The notes beneath the pieces were generated by a model, which made no database searches, was not told the origin of the DNA, and saw nothing but the letters and a program-made list of their open reading frames with translations. A program made the position numbers and the translations under genes. Shown one piece after another: positions 35,323 through 44,474 of a stretch of 64,000 nucleotides of DNA (position 1 is the stretch's first letter; the number at the start of each line of letters is the position of its first letter). This DNA comes from Pelagicoccus sp. SDUM812002 (GTDB taxonomy: Bacteria > Verrucomicrobiota > Verrucomicrobiia > Opitutales > Opitutaceae): positions 248,001-312,000 of the forward strand of contig NZ_JARXHX010000002.1 of the NCBI RefSeq assembly GCF_031127835.1, written 5' to 3'.

Positions 35323-36765
35323 CTATTTGCTAAGTTCGAATACCTTCGTGGTGGGAAGGCGGAGGAGGGTGACGTCGATGATGGTGGTGCGGAAGCTTTG
35401 GATGAGACTTTGGATTTTCGAGGGGGTGAGCTTGATGCTCAGCGGAGCGAAAGCTATATCGTCGGACTCATCCTCGTGGGCGGTAATTTCGAGGTGCACG
35501 GTGGTAACGTTGTCCAGGAGCTCCGTCCACTTCTTGGAGCGTTTGTTGAAGCTCTGGGTGCGCAGATAGAATGTGATGATGCCTTTGGTCTTTTTGTTGA
35601 GGTGCTTGTCCTCGATCATTTGCTCCAGCTTGTTTTTCGAGGTATTCACAGGGGTCGATTTGATGGTGATATCGAAATCACTCACGGGGGTGCCGAACTG
35701 GTCGCGCAGGCGAAAGATCAGCTGGGCGTGGCCTTCGTATTGGCATTGCTTGTTCCACTCCATAGCACTGGAACGCAGTTTTGCAGCACGGTTGAATGTC
35801 TTCTGGCGCTCAACTTCGAATGCAACTACAACAGATGCGTAATTCGTTTCTGAATACGGAGTAGCGATAGCTCGTTTGACCAGCGGCACGATTTGCTGGC
35901 GGTTTTCGGAGCCGGTGACGATGCCGATCTTATCGCCGAAGTGGGCGGTTTCGTAAGCGATGGCGAAGGGAACGGTTTGGCGTTCGGAAGCGATGTCGCT
36001 GAGGTCGAACTGGTAGATATCGCTGGTGTCGAGGATTTCGTCCTCCTGCCTCATTTCGATGAGAGATTTCAGCTGATCTACGCTGAGAGTAAAGGCGTCG
36101 TCAGTGGGGGCGACGCTAAGGAAATTATAGTTGAGGTTGCTCGCGGAGGTGCGGACGGTGTTGTCGGACGAATCCTCTTTGATGTAGCGGATGGGGATGT
36201 GCCGCATGGGCGCGAGGGTTTGGGAGCCGATGATGCAAAACTCTTGGACCTGGTAGTCGTGGTACATATCGCTGCCCGCCTCGGTGAAGTGTCTATGAAG
36301 GTCGATTGTCTTGGTGGCTCCGAATTCGAGCTCATCGAGGACTCTTATGCCTCGCCCGGTGCCCTGGAAGAAGCGTGCCCAGCGTGCCATTTGGCCGCGT
36401 CCAATGTGGGCTAGGCCGCTGCCGAAATTGGTACCTGCGAGATGGACGAGGTTTTGTATGGGGCAGGGCTTGGAGCTGAACAACTTGATCCAGTTTCTCA
36501 CTACGAGGGCGCCCGTGCTGTGGATTATGACATGGAAGCCGTCGGTGAGGGTATCGGCGTGCGCCGAGAGGGCGCGGTCCATAGCGAAGCTGACATCGTC
36601 GAGCGCGACGCCATCGCTGAGGGAGATCCATCGGGAGAGGTTGATGTCGAGGGTTTCGGCTCCGAATTCTTTTCGGAGACTAACGGGGAGGGCGCCGTAG
36701 ATGTCTTCGGCGGTGTTGTCGGCGCCTTCTGAGGAGTAGCCGTGGATTAGGACGATGGGTAACAT
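35323..36765 (-). CDS. PGAP1-like alpha/beta hydrolase with extra C-terminal beta domain
   Basis: The 480-residue protein starts directly with the hydrolase core: PIVLIHGYSSEGADN (oxyanion loop), then FHVIIHSTGALVVRNWIK (nucleophile elbow, Ser in I-H-S-T-G) and LVHLAGTNFGSGLAHIG, a pattern of PGAP1-type and lipase-like esterases. A candidate acid and histidine are in the region around residues 195-250 (NYNFLSVAPTDDAFTLSVDQ). There is no signal peptide, so it acts in the cytoplasm or is exported by another route. Residues about 330-480 form a separate beta-rich domain (CQYEGHAQLIFRLRDQFGTP, VTTVHLEITAHEDESDDIAF) of unknown role. Substrate unknown. It is divergent from the next TonB receptor. 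Confidence 0.75.
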   Translation of the reverse strand: MLPIVLIHGYSSEGADNTAEDIYGALPVSLRKEFGAETLDINLSRWISLSDGVALDDVSFAMDRALSAHADTLTDGFHVIIHSTGALVVRNWIKLFSSKPCPIQNLVHLAGTNFGSGLAHIGRGQMARWARFFQGTGRGIRVLDELEFGATKTIDLHRHFTEAGSDMYHDYQVQEFCIIGSQTLAPMRHIPIRYIKEDSSDNTVRTSASNLNYNFLSVAPTDDAFTLSVDQLKSLIEMRQEDEILDTSDIYQFDLSDIASERQTVPFAIAYETAHFGDKIGIVTGSENRQQIVPLVKRAIATPYSETNYASVVVAFEVERQKTFNRAAKLRSSAMEWNKQCQYEGHAQLIFRLRDQFGTPVSDFDITIKSTPVNTSKNKLEQMIEDKHLNKKTKGIITFYLRTQSFNKRSKKWTELLDNVTTVHLEITAHEDESDDIAFAPLSIKLTPSKIQSLIQSFRTTIIDVTLLRLPTTKVFELSK

Positions 36766-37097
36766 GACGGGCTTTGGGTTGGGCGGGTTGGAAAGCTCAG
36801 ACCGTTAAATAGAGGGCGTAGTGGCGGCTGTCGAGTGTTCCACTCTTTTGTATTGTCTAACGTACGGCCTACGAACAGGGTTTATATCTAAAGATGCTCG
36901 GATTTTTATCTAGTAGCCCTGCTTTCGTTCATGGCGACGCCGAAAAGGTTGCCTCCGGTTAGCTGGAGTTTTCGTAGCAGTTCAGACGTTACCTAGTCAT
37001 CTCCCGCAGGATCTTCGCCGCTACTCGAAAATGCATTGGCTTTGTTTCCGATGTGGGTTTGCTTTTTACCGTTCACTATTTTCGTTTAGCCGCTCGA
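36766..37097. other. Divergent intergenic region of about 330 bases
   Basis: Lies between the hydrolase start (minus) and the TonB receptor start (plus), so it should hold promoters for both. It contains a small hairpin CTCC...GGAG near 36950-36970 and AT-rich tracts (TTTATATC near 36880), but no promoter or riboswitch consensus that I can defend. Confidence 0.3.
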
Positions 37098-39197
37098 ATG
37101 ACCCCTGACTCCCAAAGCAAGTTTCTATCAGCCCGCTTTTCTGCTTTGGCTTTGCTAGGAGCTGTTCCGTTTCTGAACGGTGATAGCCTCGATGTAGCCT
37201 CGCTCTCTTTGGACGAGCTTATGGCGGTCGAAGTCACGACACCGGGCAAGGTTCCGGAGGCGATTCGCGACACTCCGGCTAGTGTTTACTTGGTCGGTCG
37301 GGAAGATATCGAAACCTTCGGATACGCATCTTTGACGGAGGTTTTTGAAAACATTCCAGGCTTCTATAATATCGATAACTACAACGGAGTGAGCGGCAAT
37401 TTTGGCGTGCGCGGCTATTGGAATGGCCGGTCTCAAAACAGTAGTGTAGCGATCTTGGTCAATGGGGTGCCTCAGATGCGCCAGGACCTTTTCTCTACTC
37501 CGATGGAAGGTCTTGGGGTACCGGTAGAGTCGATCGACCGCATTGAAATTTCTCGCGGCCCAAACAGCGTAATTTACGGGAATGGGGCGTTTTTCGGGGC
37601 GATCAACATCATCACGGACGATTCGTATAGCGACGATCAGGTGAGTGTTTCCTACGGGGCTCGAGGTACGACCCGAGCAGCGGGTCGTTGGTCTGTGTTT
37701 GGCGAGGACTATCATGTTATTTTCAATGCCGGTTACTCTGAATCGGATGGCTACGACTACGACCTCTTGGACTTGGCCAGTCCTGCGCGAGCGGCGTTGT
37801 TGCCCGCTTTCGGAGTGGAGCCTGGCAATACTTCGCTCGAGGGAAGGCTTGAGCAGCGTACGGAGTTCCTGCAGATGTCCGCTGCTTGGAAGGGGTTCTA
37901 TTTCGATTACAGTCTAAACCAAGCTGGCGTCGAAACGTTCACCGGGTTTCCGGCTGTGGCGGATGGCAATCTCCGTTCGACTGACAATGCTCGTATTGTG
38001 GCGGGAATAGAGACACCTCTCGGCGATTTGGTGAATCTCGACACCCGATTGACCTATAACTCTTTCTCTAGCAGAGAGGATTACGATGCGTTGTTTGAAG
38101 GCTTTATAGGGGTCAATACTCGCGACTTTGACAATTGGGAGCTCGAATCGCTGCTCACATACACCCCCAACGATAAATTGCGCTTCCTGGGAGGTGTAAA
38201 CCTGCAGAGGCTGCAGAATTTTTTTGAAAGCACGCACATACCTGACTTGGGTCTCTTCAATGAGTCAGTAGTTATAGACGAGCGCGATATTCGATCCTTG
38301 TTCGGTCAGGTCAGCTACCAGTTGAGCAAACCGTGGACGATGGTGGCGGGTTATCGCGTCGAGAAGATGCTGGGCTACGATCGGTTTGTATTCGTGGATG
38401 AACCACTTGACGGGACACCATTACCGGGAGGGCCGAAGGGGGGCTTCGAAAACGGTACGCCGCGCGCTTCCCTCATCTATCAGCCGAGTGAGTCCCAAGT
38501 CCTTAAGTTGATGATTGGCGACGCCACCAAGATCCCGAATTTTAACGATCCGGGCTTTGAATCTGAACGCTCCAGAACGAGCGAGGTGAACTACACGTGG
38601 TCGTCGGAATCGCTGATTTTCAGCGCGGGCATCTTTCGAAACACGCTCAGAAATCTGTTAATACAAGCCTTGGATTTTGAGCCTTCTGGATTGATTGACA
38701 CAGACCTTCTGAAAGGAGGAAGAGTAGAAACCAATGGCTTGGAAGTCCTTCTTATCCGCGATTTTTCAGACGAGTTTCGAGCGGAGATTGGGTTCACGAT
38801 GCAAGAGTCGGATTCGATGGAAACGCCACAGGGACGTTTGAGCTATTCTCCAGACCTTTTGGCGCACGCTAAGGTTTCGTACAAACGCGACGACGTATCG
38901 GCGTCCTTGCTTGGACGCTATGTCGATGACATGCTGTCATTCTACAATATTGACGAAGAGGCGACTCCCATTCTCAAGGATGGCTACTTCGGTGATGCGG
39001 TTGGTAGCTATTTCGTCGTAGATCTCAATCTTCGTTGGGACAACGTTTGGGAAGGTCTCTACCTGAACGCTCACATTAACAACGTATTCGATACGGAAAT
39101 ACGTTACCCAAACAATCCAATAAACGGTCTGCTGTTGGACCGCGGAAACATAGGACCAGGACGCGGTTTGACGCTCAAAGCAGGTATCCGTTTCTAG
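37098..39197 (+). CDS. TonB-dependent receptor near a YfiR-kinase pair
   Basis: With the ATG at 37098 the protein has 699 residues and a signal peptide (FLSARFSALALLGAVPFLNG). The plug follows: LDELMAVEVTTPGKVPEAIR, then TPASVYLVGREDIETFGYAS and GPNSVIYGNGAFFGAINIIT. The barrel has typical aromatic strands and ends at RGLTLKAGIRF. This plug type (MAVEVTTPGK, DIETFG) resembles small vitamin-B12 or haem-type receptors and those linked to YfiR/DUF4154 systems. It is convergent with the hybrid kinase and YfiR genes, separated by a 22-bp palindrome. Ligand unknown. Confidence 0.9.
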   Translation: MTPDSQSKFLSARFSALALLGAVPFLNGDSLDVASLSLDELMAVEVTTPGKVPEAIRDTPASVYLVGREDIETFGYASLTEVFENIPGFYNIDNYNGVSGNFGVRGYWNGRSQNSSVAILVNGVPQMRQDLFSTPMEGLGVPVESIDRIEISRGPNSVIYGNGAFFGAINIITDDSYSDDQVSVSYGARGTTRAAGRWSVFGEDYHVIFNAGYSESDGYDYDLLDLASPARAALLPAFGVEPGNTSLEGRLEQRTEFLQMSAAWKGFYFDYSLNQAGVETFTGFPAVADGNLRSTDNARIVAGIETPLGDLVNLDTRLTYNSFSSREDYDALFEGFIGVNTRDFDNWELESLLTYTPNDKLRFLGGVNLQRLQNFFESTHIPDLGLFNESVVIDERDIRSLFGQVSYQLSKPWTMVAGYRVEKMLGYDRFVFVDEPLDGTPLPGGPKGGFENGTPRASLIYQPSESQVLKLMIGDATKIPNFNDPGFESERSRTSEVNYTWSSESLIFSAGIFRNTLRNLLIQALDFEPSGLIDTDLLKGGRVETNGLEVLLIRDFSDEFRAEIGFTMQESDSMETPQGRLSYSPDLLAHAKVSYKRDDVSASLLGRYVDDMLSFYNIDEEATPILKDGYFGDAVGSYFVVDLNLRWDNVWEGLYLNAHINNVFDTEIRYPNNPINGLLLDRGNIGPGRGLTLKAGIRF

Positions 39198-39252
39198 AAT
39201 ACGGGTAGCGGCGAAGAACTCAACTCTCCCGAGTACCCAAGGTTTCCATCGA

Positions 39253-39274
39253 AGCGGTTTCAGCTGAAACCGCT
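39253..39274. terminator. Perfect 22-bp palindrome between convergent genes
   Basis: AGCGGTTTCAG directly followed by its reverse complement CTGAAACCGCT lies between the receptor (plus) and kinase (minus) stops. There is no T-run, so it may be a weak bidirectional terminator or only a stable hairpin. Confidence 0.45.
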
Positions 39275-39309
39275 GCTTGCTACTGCAGAAGAAGTGGGTC
39301 AAGCCCACT

Positions 39310-41214
39310 CTAGACGAGCCACTTACTGATGATTTCGTTTAAGCGCTCAGTGTTGAACGGCTTCGACATCGAGTCATCCATGCCTGCCTCGATGCACTCT
39401 TCGTTGCCGCGGGATGTGACGTGAGCGGTCATGGCGATAATGGGGGTGCGTTTACCGTCGGATTCGAGTTTTCGGAGTTCGCGGGCGGTTTCGTAGCCGT
39501 TCATCTTCGGCATCTTTATGTCGAGAATGATGAGGTCGAAGCCTTGTTCGCTGGCGAGCTTGATCGCCTCTTGTCCGCTGCTGGCACAGACGACTTCGTG
39601 TCCGCTGCTCGATAACATGAACTCTCCGAGCTCCAGATTTACGATTTGGTCGTCTACGAGAAGTACCTTGCTGGAATTTTGCGATTCCATGAGCCTCACG
39701 TTTTCTGTAGAGCCGAGATCTAATTCGTTCGTAAAGTTTACTGGGATTTCCAGCCAAAATGTGGAACCAGCAGATTTCTGGCTTTCGAAGTCGATCTTGC
39801 CCCCCAAGGAATGGACTATTTTCTGAGTGATCGCGAGCCCCAACCCCATGCCACTGTACTGGCGGGTCAGACTGACGTCGATTTGCGAAAAAGGACGGAA
39901 GACACGTTCGCGATCCACCTCGTCGATACCGATTCCAGTATCCTTAACCTCGATACGTAGACAGGCGTCGTGCTGTTCGCAAAGTCTTAGGTGCGTTCGT
40001 ATCTCGATGCTACCTTCTTTAGTGAACTTGAGAGCGTTAGCTACCAGGTTCAAGAGGACTTGCTGAAGTTTGACCCGATCAGTGGACAAAGTGGCTTTGT
40101 CTTTGATCGACTCTTCGGCATAGGTATGCTGGCAGGATAGAGCGATGCCTTTTTCCTCTGCTTGTTGTTGCATGAGGTTTAGCACGTTTTGGCAGAGTTG
40201 CTGGTAGTCGACTGGCTCCGAGCTGAGACTGACAGCTCCTCGCTCGAATCGGCTGTAGTCGATGACTCGATCGATCAGGCTCTGGAGGTGTTCCGCGTAT
40301 TGGCGGACGAGTCCGAGTTGCTTTCGGTCCTCTGCTTCCTTGGATTTTCGCAGAAGGATCTCGACGTATCCGATGATTGGATTCAGAGGCGTCCGTAGCT
40401 CATGGCTGATCACGGAAAGGAAGTCGTCCTTGGCCCGACTGGATGCCTCCGCATTGTCGCGAGCCTGTATGAGTGCTCCGGAGCGATCTTCGATCTCGGC
40501 CATCATTTCGTTGAAAGCGTCCACCAGCTTACCGGTTTCGTCATCGCTCATTCGCTCTTGTCTCGTAGAGAAGTCGTGATCCTTCGTGATACGCTCCGCT
40601 GTTTCAGCAAGCTCGATAATGGGTTGTGAAACGTGTTTTCCGACCCGCTTTGCGATTATGATCGCAGTCCCCAGAGAAGTGACACTGATCGTCAGGAATA
40701 TGACGATTCGGGCGAGGACGAAGTCGTTGAGTTCCCCGACCTCTGCTTTGAAGACGAGGTATCCATCGAGGTTTCCTCTTGGGGCGATGGGTTGGTTTAC
40801 GGTTATATAGCCATCGGATATTCGTGTGGTTTCGGATACGGCCGGAAAGTCTGTTCGCGTATCAGCGTTTTCACGACGGAACTTGGCGAGCGCGGTCCCA
40901 TCGACAAGATAGACGATGGCGCAGGTGATTTGCTCTCTCTGCGAGAGCACCTTTATCATATCGTGGGCGTCATACTCGTCTCGGAAGCTGACGGAGGTCT
41001 CCAAGTTGCTCGCTGTCATTCGGGCTGTGCGTTCATACTCCTCGAGGAGGCGCACGCGGAATGAGGTCAGCTCGATTATGGAGGAGACGAGCATGGAGAC
41101 GAGCGTGACGAATCCGGCTACGGCGGATATCAATACGACTATCTTTTTTCGTATGGATAAGCCATTGAAGCGGTTGAACAACGGACTTTTGGTGCTTGGG
41201 TCTGTGTAGCTCAT
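39310..41214 (-). CDS. Hybrid sensor histidine kinase (CHASE8-type sensor, HAMP, kinase, receiver)
   Basis: The 634-residue protein has two membrane spans (residues 24-46 and 168-188) enclosing a periplasmic sensor region of about 120 residues, as in kinases that partner YfiR. HAMP covers about 190-243. The H-box VISHELRTPLNPI has His271. The N-box LLNLVANALKFT and G-boxes VKDTGIGID and YSGMGLGLAIT follow. A receiver domain ends the protein (KVLLVDDQIVNLEL, phospho-acceptor Asp in LIILDIKMPKMNGYE, Lys in DSMSKPF). No phosphotransfer domain is seen, so an Hpt partner is encoded elsewhere. Its ATG overlaps the stop of the yfiR-family gene (41211-41214). Confidence 0.93.
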   Translation of the reverse strand: MSYTDPSTKSPLFNRFNGLSIRKKIVVLISAVAGFVTLVSMLVSSIIELTSFRVRLLEEYERTARMTASNLETSVSFRDEYDAHDMIKVLSQREQITCAIVYLVDGTALAKFRRENADTRTDFPAVSETTRISDGYITVNQPIAPRGNLDGYLVFKAEVGELNDFVLARIVIFLTISVTSLGTAIIIAKRVGKHVSQPIIELAETAERITKDHDFSTRQERMSDDETGKLVDAFNEMMAEIEDRSGALIQARDNAEASSRAKDDFLSVISHELRTPLNPIIGYVEILLRKSKEAEDRKQLGLVRQYAEHLQSLIDRVIDYSRFERGAVSLSSEPVDYQQLCQNVLNLMQQQAEEKGIALSCQHTYAEESIKDKATLSTDRVKLQQVLLNLVANALKFTKEGSIEIRTHLRLCEQHDACLRIEVKDTGIGIDEVDRERVFRPFSQIDVSLTRQYSGMGLGLAITQKIVHSLGGKIDFESQKSAGSTFWLEIPVNFTNELDLGSTENVRLMESQNSSKVLLVDDQIVNLELGEFMLSSSGHEVVCASSGQEAIKLASEQGFDLIILDIKMPKMNGYETARELRKLESDGKRTPIIAMTAHVTSRGNEECIEAGMDDSMSKPFNTERLNEIISKWLV

Positions 41215-41771
41215 TCTTGCACGATCCGTGTTGCGAGCCTCAGCAGCTTGGCTCGGTATTCTATGCCGCGTCGGTTGGAATTGTCCAAATGGATTTCGAA
41301 TCCGAGGCGTTTCTGCTTCTTTACGATGTTAACAAGACCACCTTGCTCTAGGAAGTCTTCGAACGTGCCGATCAGAACGATGGGACGGTTTTCGAGCCGT
41401 TTGATGATTCGAGGAATTTCCCTAGGGTCGGGGTCGCTGAAGAATATGGCGTCGTAACTGAAAAGAGCTTCATTCGGAGTCCCCGAGTCGACCCGATCGA
41501 TTGCGAAGCGTCCCGCGAAACGCGGATCGGTCAGCAGGGCTTTAAAGGCCACATATGTCGGCTCCGAATTCATGATTCCGATGGTTCTCGGAGTGGATTC
41601 GTCTGCGGGTTCCTTATCCGGCCACTCGGTGAATCCGAGCAACTGGAGGGTCATGGCTGCTTCCACGGTGTCTTGTTCGATGGGCTGCGTGAAGGCGTTT
41701 ACACCCAGCATGCTTATCAGCAGGCAGGCAACAAAACGGGTGGCCTTGATTCCACGCGGAAAGAAGTTCAT
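41211..41771 (-). CDS. YfiR-family (DUF4154) periplasmic protein
   Basis: The 186-residue protein has a signal peptide (FVACLLISMLGVNAFT). The mature part matches the YfiR/DUF4154 pattern: EAAMTLQLLGFTEWPDKEPA at the start, IGIMNSEPTYVAFKALLTDP, then YDAIFFSDPDPREI and the C-terminal LVNIVKKQKRLGFEIHLDNS with RRGIEYRAKLLRLATRIVQE. In Pseudomonas YfiR is a periplasmic repressor of the diguanylate cyclase YfiN. Here the downstream gene is instead a hybrid kinase, with a four-base ATGA overlap, so YfiR probably modulates the kinase sensor. Confidence 0.88.
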   Translation of the reverse strand: MNFFPRGIKATRFVACLLISMLGVNAFTQPIEQDTVEAAMTLQLLGFTEWPDKEPADESTPRTIGIMNSEPTYVAFKALLTDPRFAGRFAIDRVDSGTPNEALFSYDAIFFSDPDPREIPRIIKRLENRPIVLIGTFEDFLEQGGLVNIVKKQKRLGFEIHLDNSNRRGIEYRAKLLRLATRIVQE

Positions 41772-41884
41772 CGGTTACGGCAGGGCGAGAGCAAGAGTTA
41801 GTCTCTCGTTCTAGGGCTTAGCAGAGCTAAGTCGATAGCGAAGAAAGGCTTCCGGTCTGGGTTTTTACCCTATCGCTCTGTCTT

Positions 41885-42871
41885 TCAGGACTCTTGGGCG
41901 AATCGGTCCCACTCCGAGTCGATCGCTTCCGCAGAAATCTCGCCGGAATAAATGATCATTCGATAGCGGAGCGTGTAGGCTTGGCCTGGCTCGAGCACCC
42001 AGTCTTGTGTTTTGGTGGGCGCGAGATTGATGAGGGTGGCTCCATCATGGTTGTCTCTTGCCCAAACGCGCAGCGGGGTTGGACTATTGTAGTTGCTCGG
42101 GTGTGACAGGATGGCGATCCCGGCGTTTTTGCCTTCGAGCGGGCCTTCGCTGAGAACCCAGCGGGCGCGTGTCCCATCCGTCGTTTCGCGATCGGTTCCT
42201 TCTGAAGTGAGTAGGGTGCTGTTGGCGCTGTTCCAAGACTCGGGCCCGCGCCATGCCATGCCTCCGTAGCGATACTCCACGATAGTGAGTGGTTCCTCGG
42301 TGCCGCAGCTATATTCTGACTCGACGTCGAGAAGGTAGGCATTCGGCAGGGAGGAAGCGCTTACGCGAATGTCCTGCTTTTCGACGAGGGCGATGGTTTC
42401 TGTGGCGTCTTCGTCAAAGACGACGTGTTCATGTGTGACGCGGATCGCGGCAAAGTTCGGACCTTGGCTTAACTTTTCGAGGCCAGAGAAGCGGACAGTG
42501 CCTTGCTTCTTCTTTAGATTCCAGAAGTCGACTTCCTCGCCGCGGAATGAGGTGCGTGTCCAAGGATTCCAAATACCGTAGTGGTGATAGTGGTCGGCTG
42601 GCTGGATGCGGGTCAGCAACTGGCCGGCAACGGTATTCACAGGGTGGATAAATCCGCTGCGGGCGAAAGCGGGATCCTCACCTTCCGGGGCGGGATAAAT
42701 CGCGTGCTGGTAGCTAAGCAATGTTTGGCCGTCTTCCTTGACGAAGTCATAGCGACCCTCTTGGTCGACGACTTCGACGAAGGATTCGTGCGGTGCAGAG
42801 CAGGAGGCGAGTAGTAGGAGGAGAGAAGCGTGGAGGGTTAAGCGTGAGCACTGGAAGAGTTTGCGGTGCAT
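41885..42871 (-). CDS. DUF6807 (PmoA-like) lipoprotein
   Basis: The 328-residue protein has a lipoprotein signal with lipobox LLASC (HASLLLLLASCSAPHESFVE), so it is anchored in a membrane. The mature part matches the DUF6807 family: FIHPVNTVAGQLLTRIQPAD, then HYHHYGIWNPWTRTSFRGEE (the conserved HHxG-W cluster) and TIVEYRYGGMAWRGPESW. These proteins are common in Planctomycetota and Verrucomicrobiota near sugar-degrading genes. Function is unproven. It starts 40 bases after the TolC-type gene on the same strand, so it may be the last gene of the efflux operon. Confidence 0.8.
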   Translation of the reverse strand: MHRKLFQCSRLTLHASLLLLLASCSAPHESFVEVVDQEGRYDFVKEDGQTLLSYQHAIYPAPEGEDPAFARSGFIHPVNTVAGQLLTRIQPADHYHHYGIWNPWTRTSFRGEEVDFWNLKKKQGTVRFSGLEKLSQGPNFAAIRVTHEHVVFDEDATETIALVEKQDIRVSASSLPNAYLLDVESEYSCGTEEPLTIVEYRYGGMAWRGPESWNSANSTLLTSEGTDRETTDGTRARWVLSEGPLEGKNAGIAILSHPSNYNSPTPLRVWARDNHDGATLINLAPTKTQDWVLEPGQAYTLRYRMIIYSGEISAEAIDSEWDRFAQES

Positions 42872-42911
42872 GAGGTGGAGAGGTTGGGGATTGAGAGGAA
42901 GAGTAGGAACG

Positions 42912-44474
42912 TTAGGGTAGCGAGATGCCGCGGCGTTCGAGAAGGCTGCCTTCGGCGAGGTAGAGATCTATGAGAGCGAGTCGATAAGAGATGAGCGCTT
43001 CCACTTCCTGGATACGGCTGGCGAGGAGGTCGCGCCGGGCGGCTGCGACTTGCAGGGCGGTGGTGGAGCCTACTTCGAGGCGTTCGACTTCGCCTTGTAC
43101 CGTTTCTTCGAGGTGGATGCGGATTTGGGCGGTGGCTTCGATTTGCTGGCGGGCGCGTTCGACCTCGTTGGCGGCGAGGCGCACGTCGAGTCGGACGATT
43201 TGCTCGTGGTTCAGGACGGCGTCGGCGGCTTGTTCTCGGTTGGCCCGGGCGATGATGTCGCGACCTCGGTTGGCGGAGTTTCCGATGAATTGGTTGAAGC
43301 GAAGGCCTGCGGTGACGTCGTAGCTGTCATCCTGGATGTTTTCGAAGGAGTCCACAAACGTGTCTGCGTAGCCGGTCTTGCCGAGGGTGACGAAGAGTTC
43401 TAGGCGCGGTAGGAGTCCGTTTTTGGTGACGATGGTCTCGAGTCGGTCTTGAGCGAGGCGGAGGCGGGCCTCGTTGAGATCTGGGCGCTTGTTCAGGGCG
43501 AGTTCGATGCGTTCCTCCAATTCGTGCAGCGGTTCGTGGTCAACGTCTGGCTCGCTGCTGGCCGTGATTTGGAAGTCGAGGGAGCCGTCGAGGTTTGCAT
43601 TGAGGAGGCGGACGAGGCGGAAACGTTGCGCGTCGAGGTAGGCGTTTGCATCGATGAGGGCGCTCTCGCGTCGAGCGACTTCGCCCCGGGAAAGGGCGCC
43701 ATCGGTTTGGGAGAGGGAGCCTACTTCGATGCGGCCGGCTATTTCGTCTCGTTCGCGCCGCGCGAGTTCCAGAGAGCTATCGAAGATGGCGATTTCTTCG
43801 CGTGCCAGCACGTACTGCCAGTAGGCGCTTTCGACTTCCGCAACGAAGGCTTCGACGTAGCCGCGTAGCTCGTATTGGCTAGCGAGCGTATCCAGTTTGG
43901 CCTGACGGATGGAAGCGAGGTTGACTGCGGGGCCGAAGCCTCGAAGGAGAGACTGAGTGACGCTAAGACCGAGACGGGCTTCTTGCTGCTCGGGTGTACG
44001 ATTGGAAATAGAGCGATCCTGCTCGACGGAAACTTCGATATCGGTACCGGAGGCTAGGTTTTGGCGGATGCCGATCTCACCTCTGGCGTCGCGGCCCGTG
44101 ACGCTGAATTGCTCGCCTGTGGCTCTTGAATTTTCGGAAACCTCTTCTTCTCCTGCTTGCAGGACGCCGTAGAGTTCGGGTTGGAATTGGCCACGCTCGA
44201 TGAGCTCGAAGGCTCCGGAAATGACGGGTTCCAGTGTTTGGATACGCAGTTCTCTATTTCGTTCTAGGGCGGTGAATATCGCGTCTTCGATGGAGAGGGT
44301 GAGCGTCTCGCCTTCCACGGAAAGCGGACGTGGATTCCACTCAAAGTAGGGAGTGATGCTACGATCTTCCGGTTTGGCGATGATTGTCGCTGGATCGAGT
44401 GGGGGCGTTTCAGATACGGAGGCACAACCGCCGAGGAGGGTGGTTGCGAGGAGAATTGAGAGAGTGGGTTTCAT
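42912..44474 (-). CDS. TolC-family outer-membrane efflux lipoprotein
   Basis: The ATG at 44474 gives 520 residues. The lipobox is [15 protein letters not shown], and the mature part has the TolC/OprM pattern of two long coiled helices per repeat: [20 protein letters not shown], then [20 protein letters not shown], and the second repeat with [20 protein letters not shown] and [20 protein letters not shown]. These form the trimeric exit duct. Its start overlaps the pump gene's stop in an ATGA (44471-44474). A much longer in-frame extension upstream runs antisense-like through the pump gene and is not real. Confidence 0.92.
   Translation of the reverse strand: MKPTLSILLATTLLGGCASVSETPPLDPATIIAKPEDRSITPYFEWNPRPLSVEGETLTLSIEDAIFTALERNRELRIQTLEPVISGAFELIERGQFQPELYGVLQAGEEEVSENSRATGEQFSVTGRDARGEIGIRQNLASGTDIEVSVEQDRSISNRTPEQQEARLGLSVTQSLLRGFGPAVNLASIRQAKLDTLASQYELRGYVEAFVAEVESAYWQYVLAREEIAIFDSSLELARRERDEIAGRIEVGSLSQTDGALSRGEVARRESALIDANAYLDAQRFRLVRLLNANLDGSLDFQITASSEPDVDHEPLHELEERIELALNKRPDLNEARLRLAQDRLETIVTKNGLLPRLELFVTLGKTGYADTFVDSFENIQDDSYDVTAGLRFNQFIGNSANRGRDIIARANREQAADAVLNHEQIVRLDVRLAANEVERARQQIEATAQIRIHLEETVQGEVERLEVGSTTALQVAAARRDLLASRIQEVEALISYRLALIDLYLAEGSLLERRGISLP

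Noticed and set aside
36930-36990. Possible c-di-GMP-I (GEMM) or cobalamin riboswitch before the TonB receptor
   Set aside because: Fragments such as GACGC and CCTCCGG recall GEMM, but the conserved AAAGGCAAACC, tetraloop-receptor and B12-box elements are missing.
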